A stretch of 5,640 bases of DNA from Verrucomicrobiota bacterium (GTDB lineage: Bacteria; Verrucomicrobiota; Verrucomicrobiia; Chthoniobacterales; UBA10450). Below the pieces are notes generated by a model, which saw only the letters and a list, made by a program, of their open reading frames with translations, was not told the origin of the DNA and made no database searches. Both the position numbers and the translations under genes were made by a program. Positions 1-5,218 of this stretch are shown piece after piece (position 1 is the stretch's first letter; each line of letters starts with the position of its first letter). The DNA lies in NCBI GenBank assembly GCA_003219225.1, contig QHPZ01000188.1:1-5640 (forward strand), given 5' to 3'.

Positions 1-26
1 GGACGTGTGATGCGCTACGCGCGAAA

Positions 27-107
27 GTAACCCGTTAAAAGAGTTACAAAAGTTACAATGGTCGAGTGGCTGTCCAATGTAACAATGTAACTTTTGCACG
101 ATGTAAC
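27..107. repeat. Cluster of GTTAC/GTAAC pentamers upstream of rluB
   Basis: Six copies of the pentamer GTAAC or its complement GTTAC lie in 81 bases: GTAAC at 27-31, 79-83, 87-91 and 103-107, and GTTAC at 43-47 and 52-56. Chance predicts well under one. Two of the flanks form a perfect 11-base inverted repeat, CAAAAGTTACA at 47-57 and TGTAACTTTTG at 86-96. A second, nested pairing is GTTACAATGG (52-61) with CCAATGTAAC (74-83), with one mismatch and a 12-base loop. The last copy ends 8 bases before the rluB start codon, where a Shine-Dalgarno sequence would be expected and none is visible. The cluster could be an operator array, a structured leader, or part of a dispersed repeat. The repetition is seen directly; the role is inferred. 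Confidence 0.6.
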
Positions 108-115
108 TTTCTGCA

Positions 116-853
116 ATGCGCCTCAACCGCTACCTCGCCGCGGCTGGGGTCGGCTCGCGTCGCAAATGCGATGAGCTAATCGCCACCGGGCGCGTCAAGA
201 TCAACGGCGAAGTTTGCGCAAATTTCAGCGCGCAACCGGGCCCGCGCGATCACGTCAAAGTCGACGGCAAACTCGTGCACATCGATCAACCGCTTACTAT
301 CGTGCTGCACAAGCCGCCCGGGTTCGTTTGCACGAAAAGCGATCCGCACGCGCGCGATACGATCTTCGATCTGTTGCCGCCGAAATTGTCGCGTCTCTTC
401 AACATTGGTCGGCTCGATGCGCAAAGCGAAGGGCTGCTCGTGCTCACCAACGACGGGAAGCTGGCCCAGCGGCTCACCCATCCGCGTTATAAGATCGACA
501 AGGAATATGAAGTCACACTCGATCGCGCATGGGACTCGGCCCTTACCCCGAAATTACTGGATGGCATTTCCCTCGACGGCCAGCGCGCCCAGATTGCGAG
601 GCTACATTCTCTGACGCCCACACGTTTGCGCGTTGTGTTGCGTCAGGGAATCAACCGCCAAATCCGCAGAATGTTTGACGTAGTCGGCTTCAAAGTGAAA
701 CGCCTCATTCGCATTCGCATCGGTAATCTGCGTCTCGGCGATTTGTCGCGCGGCCACTGGCGCAAGCTCAACCCGCGCGAAATCAAATCGCTTATTTCTG
801 TCATTCCGAGCGAAGTCGAGGAATCTCTCACCGTTAATCAGGAAAAGAAATGA
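116..853 (+). CDS. rluB: 23S rRNA pseudouridine synthase, RluB/RsuA family
   Basis: This cytoplasmic enzyme of 245 residues isomerises a specific uridine of ribosomal RNA to pseudouridine. An S4 RNA-binding domain occupies residues 1-50 (RLNRYLAAAGVGSRR, then GRVKING). The RsuA-type catalytic domain follows, with HKPPGF at 65-70 and the signature GRLDAQSEGLLVLTND at 98-113, in which Asp101 is the expected catalytic aspartate. INRQIRRMFDVVG at 179-191 is the conserved late motif. The start is fixed by MRLNRYL, the usual beginning of the S4 domain, although no Shine-Dalgarno sequence is visible before it. The family core ends near residue 225 (HWRKLNPREIKSLI). The remaining tail is encoded by a dispersed repeat (799-827) plus about six codons. 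The stop overlaps the next gene by ATGA. RluB is more likely than RsuA or RluE from the general pattern, but the exact target uridine cannot be read from the sequence. Confidence 0.93.
   Translation: MRLNRYLAAAGVGSRRKCDELIATGRVKINGEVCANFSAQPGPRDHVKVDGKLVHIDQPLTIVLHKPPGFVCTKSDPHARDTIFDLLPPKLSRLFNIGRLDAQSEGLLVLTNDGKLAQRLTHPRYKIDKEYEVTLDRAWDSALTPKLLDGISLDGQRAQIARLHSLTPTRLRVVLRQGINRQIRRMFDVVGFKVKRLIRIRIGNLRLGDLSRGHWRKLNPREIKSLISVIPSEVEESLTVNQEKK
799..827. repeat. Dispersed 29-base palindromic repeat inside the 3' end of rluB
   Basis: The element begins TGTCATTCCGAGCGAAG and ends TCGAGGAATCTC. I recognise it as a short repeat that recurs in intergenic DNA and gene ends of many environmental bacterial genomes. 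Its ends are complementary, ATTCC at 803-807 and GGAAT at 820-824, so it can fold. Read in the rluB frame it gives VIPSEVEESL; read on the minus strand it gives RDSSTSLGMT. Both peptides are typical artefact-like tails in predicted proteins. There is one copy in this window, so its repetitive nature is recalled and not shown here. Confidence 0.6.
840..847 (+). promoter_or_regulatory. Ribosome binding site of the short-chain dehydrogenase
   Basis: AGGAAAAG lies inside the last codons of rluB, with AGGA six bases before the ATG at 850. It supports that start and the ATGA overlap. Translation of the dehydrogenase can therefore use its own site as well as coupling to rluB. Confidence 0.65.
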
Positions 854-1644
854 AGCTCGACGGCTGTTTCGCCCTCATCACCGGCGCTTCCGCGGGACTC
901 GGGCGCGAGTTTGTCCGGCAACTCGCGGGACGTGCGCGCGGGCTCGTGCTCGTGGCGCGCCGCGGCGACAGGCTCAACCAACTGCGCGACGAAGTGCTCG
1001 CGCGCGATCCAAACCTCCTCGTGCACGTGCGCGTTGTCGATCTTTGCGACCAAGCGCAACGCGAGCAACTGACGCAGTGGCTCGAGCAGGAAAAGATCGA
1101 CGTCGACCTGTTGATCAATAACGCCGGCCTCGGCGACTACGGATCGTTTGCCACGAGCGATCTGGAGCGGGACGATCGGATCATGCAAGTAAACATCGTT
1201 GCGCTCACCTCGCTGACCCGCGCTTTGCTTCCGCAAATGATCGCAAGAAAACGCGGTACGATTTTGAATGTAAGCTCATCGGCCGGTTTTCTCCCCATTC
1301 CGGGAATGGCTCTTTACGCGGCGAGCAAAGCATACGTGAACTGTTTCTCCGAGGCGTTGCGCGCCGAGTTACGTGCTACAGGCGTGACAGTGACGGCGCT
1401 TTGTCCAGGTCCGGTTCACACCGAATTCGGCGACGTCGCCAAACGACCCGGCCGCGAACCCGAGCGCGGCCCTGGATTCGTTTATGTCTCAATCGAGCGG
1501 GTTGTGCGCGCCGCGCTCGACGGCGTCGAAGCCGACCGGCCGGTCGTCATCCCCGGTGCGATGATGAAGCTCGGCATGTTCCTCGTCCGCCTCACGCCGA
1601 TGTCGATCCTGCGGCTGGCGTGGCGTCTGTCCGGCAACCGCTAA
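850..1644 (+). CDS. Short-chain dehydrogenase/reductase (SDR), classical type
   Basis: A 264-residue NAD(P)-dependent oxidoreductase with a Rossmann fold. The cofactor loop is TGASAGLG at 11-18. NNAG is at 90-93, the structural Asn is at 115 (VNIVAL), and the catalytic Ser is Ser143 in NVSSSAG. YAASK at 156-160 gives Tyr156 and Lys160, and PGPVHTEF follows at 186-193. All classical active-site residues are present, so the enzyme should be active. ARR at 36-38, just after the second strand, suggests a preference for NADP(H), but this is an inference. The C-terminal part (232-258, VIPGAMMKLGMFLVRLTPMS) is hydrophobic and amphipathic, as in SDRs of the COG0300 group that may touch membranes or use lipid-like substrates. 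The substrate is unknown. The gene overlaps rluB by 4 bases, so they share a transcript, but no functional link to rRNA modification is evident. Confidence 0.92.
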   Translation: MKLDGCFALITGASAGLGREFVRQLAGRARGLVLVARRGDRLNQLRDEVLARDPNLLVHVRVVDLCDQAQREQLTQWLEQEKIDVDLLINNAGLGDYGSFATSDLERDDRIMQVNIVALTSLTRALLPQMIARKRGTILNVSSSAGFLPIPGMALYAASKAYVNCFSEALRAELRATGVTVTALCPGPVHTEFGDVAKRPGREPERGPGFVYVSIERVVRAALDGVEADRPVVIPGAMMKLGMFLVRLTPMSILRLAWRLSGNR

Positions 1645-1728
1645 CGAGAAAGAGATAAGCCACGGCAGGGTGTCGTCACAAACACACTAAACTTAGATCG
1701 TAGTAGGGCCGTTGGCTTCATCGATTGG

Positions 1729-2094
1729 TTAGGTCTCATACCCTCGCAACCAGCCGCGCCATCCGCCTGCCTGCACAAGCCGGACAGTCAGCGCGTCAAT
1801 GGGCCACACAATCAAGACCATCACCAAGACTGCGCAAACGAAAAAGGCCCGGGGAGACAAGCCGAGTAAAAGTGAAACTCCAAAGACGCAAAGAATGATG
1901 AAAGGTCCAAGAAAAAACTGCAAATCGCGTCGGCGAATGAGCTTGGCGCCGCATTTCGGACAACGGATGGACGAATAGATGCTGACGCGCCAGATGTTCC
2001 TCGGAATGAAATGATGTCCGCAAGCGGGACAGCATCTTGGATGTCGCGCTGTATTCACGAGACCTAACGAGAATTCGGCCCCAAATATCTGCAA
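1729..2094 (-). CDS. Small zinc-ribbon membrane protein, unknown function
   Basis: An uncharacterised protein of up to 121 residues. Residues 22-48 hold CPAC and CPKC separated by 19 residues, a typical zinc-ribbon knuckle pair, followed by a basic stretch (KLIRRR, 51-56). Two hydrophobic segments follow at about 60-79 and 83-104, joined by a very short turn, so both ends should face the same side. The basic stretch suggests that the ribbon is cytoplasmic. The arrangement resembles small proteins described as CxxC-20-CxxC zinc-finger membrane proteins, but I do not assign a family. The frame opens with TTG at 2094 directly after a stop codon, without a Shine-Dalgarno sequence. A GTG at 2056-2058 (Val13) is an equally weak alternative, and both leave the ribbon intact. 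The gene lies 54 bases downstream of the redoxin gene on the same strand, so it may be the third gene of that operon. It converges on the SDR gene with an 84-base gap in which I see no clear terminator. Confidence 0.68.
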   Translation of the reverse strand: MQIFGAEFSLGLVNTARHPRCCPACGHHFIPRNIWRVSIYSSIRCPKCGAKLIRRRDLQFFLGPFIILCVFGVSLLLGLSPRAFFVCAVLVMVLIVWPIDALTVRLVQAGGWRGWLRGYET

Positions 2095-2120
2095 TTAAAG
2101 GCAGATAAAATCTGTCTAAC

Positions 2121-2148
2121 GCGGTGTTCGGCTGGCGAACAGTGCCGC
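2121..2148 (-). terminator. Hairpin directly after the redoxin stop codon
   Basis: The stem TGTTCG (2125-2130) / CGAACA (2136-2141) has a 5-base loop. It is extended by GCGG (2121-2124) pairing with CCGC (2145-2148) across a 3-base bulge. The hairpin starts at the base after the redoxin stop. No T-run follows it on the minus strand, so it may be a weak terminator or a 3' stabilising element between the redoxin and zinc-ribbon genes. A second small hairpin, CAGAT (2102-2106) / ATCTG (2110-2114), lies just beyond and is followed on the minus strand by a short T-containing stretch. Confidence 0.35.
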
Positions 2149-2763
2149 TCAGGACGATTTGTATTTAACCGAGCAACCGTAGGGTTTGGTTTGCGCGTTG
2201 GAGATCGGTCTGCCGGCGAGCGATTCATCCAGCGCGGCTTTGACGTAGTTGGTCGAGTTTGGGATGTCGTTCGGGTTCGGCGTCGGCTTGCTGTCAATCG
2301 CGCCTTCGTAAACGATTTTTCCCTCCGGGCTAATGATCACCATGTTGGGCGTGTTTTTTGCGCCATAACTGCGGGCCACTTTGCTCTCCGGATCGAGCAG
2401 CAGCGCCGTCTGGTGCGTTTTCCAGCCGCTCATGATTTTCTGCGCCTGCTCGGGCGTGATGTTTCCTTCGGTGTCCGGCGCATTCGAATCGATCGTCAGC
2501 CAGACCACACCCTTGCCGGTGTATTCCTCCTGCAACTTTTGCATGTTGCCGCTGCCGTAGTGTTTTTTCACAAACGGACATTCCGGATTGAACCATTCGA
2601 GGACGACGTATTTGCCTTTGTATTGCGAGAGCGAATGCGTTTTGCCGACCGCGTCGGTGAGCGAAAAATCGGGCGCGTTGCTCCCGACCGGTGGCACGTC
2701 GATGGCCCAAAGGGTGGCGACTGCGAGCGAAGCGATGAGTGTAAGAATGGATTTGGTTTTCAT
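2149..2763 (-). CDS. Secreted thioredoxin-fold protein, peroxiredoxin-like (AhpC/TSA-type redoxin)
   Basis: A 204-residue protein with a Sec signal peptide (MKTKSILTLIASLAVATLWA, likely cut after Ala20), so the mature form acts outside the cytoplasm. The redoxin domain runs from about 24 to 183: GSNAPDFSLTDAVGK at 27-41, then WFNPECPFVKKHY at 57-69 with Cys62 as the probable reactive cysteine. The expected cis-proline is at TP (138-139), then VYEGAIDSKP at 151-160. The partner position of a CxxC motif is Val65, so this is not a classical thioredoxin. The only other cysteine is Cys197 in YGCSVKY near the C-terminus, conserved in this type of protein as I recall it and a candidate resolving cysteine. 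This fits the PRX-like 1 group. The ATG lies 3 bases after the stop of the DsbD-type gene with no Shine-Dalgarno sequence, which points to translational coupling. DsbD is the natural candidate for its reductase. Peroxidase activity versus a role in thiol exchange or metal handling cannot be decided here. Confidence 0.88.
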   Translation of the reverse strand: MKTKSILTLIASLAVATLWAIDVPPVGSNAPDFSLTDAVGKTHSLSQYKGKYVVLEWFNPECPFVKKHYGSGNMQKLQEEYTGKGVVWLTIDSNAPDTEGNITPEQAQKIMSGWKTHQTALLLDPESKVARSYGAKNTPNMVIISPEGKIVYEGAIDSKPTPNPNDIPNSTNYVKAALDESLAGRPISNAQTKPYGCSVKYKSS

Positions 2764-2766
2764 AAA

Positions 2767-4911
2767 TTATTTCGCAACGACGCTAGCCGAGAGGGTCTCA
2801 AGTTTCTCCAAAACAATGCCTTTGGTCAGCAACTCTGGAAAGACGATCGGTTTGTCCGACCTGCCGGAATAAAGCACATACAGTGGGACACCCGGACGCC
2901 GAAATTGTTGCAACAATTTTGTGATCTGCGGGTCGCCATTCGTCCAGTCGGCTTTCATTTTGGTCACGCCATGGCGCTGAAAAGCTGCGCGGACGACGGG
3001 GTTTTCGAGCACGCTTTGTTCGTTGAATTTGCAGGTAAGACACCACGCCGCGGTGAAATCGACGAACACCGGATGATGTTGATTAAGCTCGGCTTGCAAA
3101 CGCTCGGGCGTGAACGCCTGCCAATCTCCCTGTAGTCGGACTTCCTTCGCCGCGTATCTGGTCGCGCGAAATTGTTTGTCAATGAAATAGACGCCGCTCA
3201 GCACAAGCAAGATCGACATCGTGATGGCGGCGATCAGGCGAGTTTTTGCCGGCGCGCCGGGCGTCAGAAACGCGCCTTTCATCCAGCAGACGACGCTCAC
3301 GATTAAAAGAAAACAGCTCGCCCAGATCAGACCGGCGACGCCGCGTTGCGCGCCAAGCACGTAAAGAAGAAAAAGCAGCGTGGCCAGGAGAAGAAAGCCC
3401 ATCACTTCCTTCAGCCGCAGCATCCACCGGCCGGGCTGAGGCAAAAATCGCAGCCACGCCGGTTGCGCACAGAGCAGCAGATAGGGCGCGCTCATCCCGG
3501 CGGCAATGACCAGGAACATCGACAGGATCACCGCAGGCGATTGGGTGAAGGCGAAGCCGAGCGCGGTGCCGAGGAATGGCGCAGTGCATGGCGTCGCCAG
3601 GACGGTCGCGAACATGCCCTGGAAAAACGAGCCGAGATCGTCTTTGCGCTCCGAGCTCGCAAGCAACCCGCGGCTCAACCGTTGCGGCAGCGCAATCTCG
3701 AACACTCCGAAAAGATTCAATGCGAACACCAGCACGATGACGCTGAGCAGAAGAACAAAATAAGGATTCGTGAACTGAAACCCGCCCCAAGTCACATCGC
3801 GACCCGCGATTTTCAGCCCAATCAAAACGAGCGCGAGCGCGGTGAACCACGCGAAAATCCCGGCCGCAAAGGCAACTCCGCTGCGCAAGATTTTTTGACG
3901 ACTTTGCCCGGCCTGCTGGATGAACCCGAAAATCTTCAGCGAGATCACCGGCAAGACACACGGCATCAAATTGAGGATGAACCCACCGATAAAACCGAAG
4001 AAAAGAAAACTGATTACCCGCCGGGCGTGGCCCAGCACGCGCGGCGGAGCAACCGTCGGCAATTCGAGTTCCCACGCGGCCCGGTCGGTTCCATTGGGAC
4101 GTTCGGCAAAAACGAGCAAGCCGGGAATGGCGGAAAGGGTTTTTGGCGATTCAACCGGAATACGGAAGCTGACTTCGCCCGGGGCGCGCGCCCCGATTTG
4201 CGGATGGCCGATGATCGCGTTCTCCGGCGGGATCGGATAAAAATCGACTGCCGGATACTTACTCAGCGTTGCGCTTGTCACCTTGAGACGCAGTTCCGAG
4301 TTGGCGCGGCTCCAGTTTGCCGTGGCGGTTTTGCTGTCCGGCCAGTTCTGCGCGAGCAACTGCCGGTAACGCGCGAACAGTTCGGCGTTAGCTGACGCGC
4401 TGGTGGTCGATACCGGTAATTCCATCTGCAAATTTGCGCTGCCCGGGATACAAATCTTTTCGCAAACGAGCCAATTGGCCTCTGCAGAAAGCGTCAGCCG
4501 CGAGTCGTCAATCTTCGCGCCCGGCCTGATTTCCTGCGTGAGGAAAACTTCATCTTCGTAACCGTAGGTTTGGATGTCGCCAGGGTCATTGGTTTTGAGC
4601 GGAATGGGCCATTGCAATCCGCCGATCGTTCTGAGGCCAGGCGGCAAATTCCACTTCAACTCAGTCGGGAGGCCCGCATCGCCCGGAGCCTTCCAGTAAG
4701 TGTGCCAGCCGGGGGCCATGCGGAGGAGCAGGCCAACGGTGAAATTTTTTCCCGGAACGATTGCGTTCGTATCGGCCAGGAGTTCCGCTTTGACCAATTC
4801 TTTGCCTTGATAAACCTGGGCTTCAGCGCGGCCGAGAAAGCCCAAGATCGACAAACAAATTGCCAGTCGAAAAACAGAGCCCGGCGCCGGCTTCATCCTG
4901 CTACCTAGCAT
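2767..4911 (-). CDS. dsbD: DsbD/ScsB-type transmembrane thiol:disulfide interchange protein
   Basis: A 714-residue inner-membrane protein that passes electrons from cytoplasmic thioredoxin to periplasmic thiol proteins. After a signal peptide (about 1-31, ending GRAEA) comes a periplasmic N-terminal region of ~260 residues with a cysteine pair in WLVCEKICIPG (Cys150, Cys154). The CcdA-like membrane domain has about eight helices between 298 and 577. Its two hallmark cysteines are Cys318 in NLMPCVLPV and Cys442 in ATPCTAPFLG. The C-terminal periplasmic thioredoxin domain has FVDFTAAWCLTC (Cys624, Cys627) and a cis-proline in RPGVPLYVL. All three redox centres are intact. It is longer than E. 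coli DsbD because of the large N-terminal domain, as in ScsB-like members. I chose the ATG at 4911, which has GGGGAG 8 bases upstream and gives a good signal peptide. A second ATG at 4896 is possible. The frame is open upstream to 5160, but those 83 codons look non-coding and would bury the signal peptide. The redoxin gene follows after 3 bases. Confidence 0.92.
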   Translation of the reverse strand: MLGSRMKPAPGSVFRLAICLSILGFLGRAEAQVYQGKELVKAELLADTNAIVPGKNFTVGLLLRMAPGWHTYWKAPGDAGLPTELKWNLPPGLRTIGGLQWPIPLKTNDPGDIQTYGYEDEVFLTQEIRPGAKIDDSRLTLSAEANWLVCEKICIPGSANLQMELPVSTTSASANAELFARYRQLLAQNWPDSKTATANWSRANSELRLKVTSATLSKYPAVDFYPIPPENAIIGHPQIGARAPGEVSFRIPVESPKTLSAIPGLLVFAERPNGTDRAAWELELPTVAPPRVLGHARRVISFLFFGFIGGFILNLMPCVLPVISLKIFGFIQQAGQSRQKILRSGVAFAAGIFAWFTALALVLIGLKIAGRDVTWGGFQFTNPYFVLLLSVIVLVFALNLFGVFEIALPQRLSRGLLASSERKDDLGSFFQGMFATVLATPCTAPFLGTALGFAFTQSPAVILSMFLVIAAGMSAPYLLLCAQPAWLRFLPQPGRWMLRLKEVMGFLLLATLLFLLYVLGAQRGVAGLIWASCFLLIVSVVCWMKGAFLTPGAPAKTRLIAAITMSILLVLSGVYFIDKQFRATRYAAKEVRLQGDWQAFTPERLQAELNQHHPVFVDFTAAWCLTCKFNEQSVLENPVVRAAFQRHGVTKMKADWTNGDPQITKLLQQFRRPGVPLYVLYSGRSDKPIVFPELLTKGIVLEKLETLSASVVAK

Positions 4912-4919
4912 TCGAACAA

Positions 4920-4925
4920 CTCCCC
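4920..4925 (-). promoter_or_regulatory. Ribosome binding site that sets the dsbD start
   Basis: On the minus strand this reads GGGGAG, separated by 8 bases from the ATG at 4911-4909. It is the strongest Shine-Dalgarno sequence near any candidate start of this gene. It decides against the longer reading frame, which would begin at 5160. A weak -10-like TAAAAT lies on the minus strand at 4975-4970, but without a convincing -35. Confidence 0.65.
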
Positions 4926-4980
4926 GGCAATGTGCAAGCGCGCCCGAAAAATGGCTCGGCGGTTGCTGCATTTTACCGGT

Positions 4981-5187
4981 ATGCGCTACATTCTCATATT
5001 GTTCGGCATCGCCGCTCTCGGCCTTGCGATTATCCTCAAAAAAGATGCTCCCCAGTCGGTCACGCCGGTGACTTCGATAAAACGGCCAGAGCACGTTGCG
5101 CAATCGAGCAAGCACAAGTGGACGACACATCACCTCGATGAACAGCGCGTCGTCGCTCACGTCGCGGTCAACGAGCGCGAGCGATAG
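4981..5187 (+). CDS. Possible small single-pass membrane protein, unknown function
   Basis: A 68-residue frame starting MRYILILFGIAALGLAIILKK. It has one strong hydrophobic helix (3-20), followed by a hydrophilic, Lys/His/Arg-rich tail. The frame extends upstream to an ATG at 4930, but the 17 extra residues (MCKRARKMARRLLHFTG) lack a ribosome binding site and would overlap the dsbD leader, so I prefer 4981. No Shine-Dalgarno sequence is visible before 4981 either. Support comes from GC-rich third codon positions similar to its neighbours, the clean membrane segment at the very N-terminus, and a hairpin 8 bases after the stop that separates it from a convergent gene. It is divergent to dsbD, with about 70 bases between the two starts. 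It could still be a chance frame; the opposite-strand frame over the same bases looks worse. I do not recognise a family. Confidence 0.48.
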   Translation: MRYILILFGIAALGLAIILKKDAPQSVTPVTSIKRPEHVAQSSKHKWTTHHLDEQRVVAHVAVNERER

Positions 5188-5194
5188 AGACGCC

Positions 5195-5211
5195 GCGGCG
5201 CAGCACGCCGC
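5195..5211. terminator. GC-rich hairpin between convergent genes
   Basis: GCGGCG (5195-5200) and CGCCGC (5206-5211) form a perfect 6-base stem with a CAGCA loop. It sits in the 31 bases between the plus-strand stop (5185-5187) and the minus-strand stop (5219-5221). In the plus direction it is followed by ATCTTCCTT, a moderately T-rich tail. In the minus direction there is no T-run. It is a plausible terminator for the small plus-strand gene and perhaps a bidirectional barrier. Confidence 0.5.
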
Positions 5212-5218
5212 ATCTTCC

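Noticed and set aside
1645..1728. Gap between the SDR and zinc-ribbon genes searched for a bidirectional terminator
   Set aside because: Only 3-base stems such as GCC-GTT-GGC were found, with no T-run, so no terminator is called.
1728..2068. Ten-base inverted repeat GTTAGGTCTC (1728-1737) / GAGACCTAAC (2059-2068) flanking most of the zinc-ribbon gene, which looks like element ends
   Set aside because: Roughly fifteen 10-base inverted pairs are expected by chance in a window this size. There is no target duplication and no transposase.
2191..3135. 314-residue open frame on the plus strand opposite the redoxin and dsbD genes
   Set aside because: It has no recognisable domain, and its composition (Arg, Val, Phe, Asp-rich) is what the antisense of GC-rich coding DNA gives. 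It spans the boundary of two clearly real minus-strand genes.
3179..4075. 298-residue frame on the minus strand overlapping dsbD in another frame
   Set aside because: It is an Arg/Ala-rich alternative frame of the dsbD membrane domain. The dsbD frame has all the family motifs and no break that this frame could repair.
3346..4395. 349-residue open frame on the plus strand opposite dsbD
   Set aside because: It is very rich in Arg, Gln, Glu and Lys with no domain, and lies wholly antisense to the membrane and N-terminal domains of dsbD. It is a shadow frame.
4963..4992. Possible plus-strand promoter TTGCTG (4963-4968) with TACATT (4987-4992)
   Set aside because: It would start transcription inside the small frame after its only usable start codon, and both boxes are poor. 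A chance match is likely.
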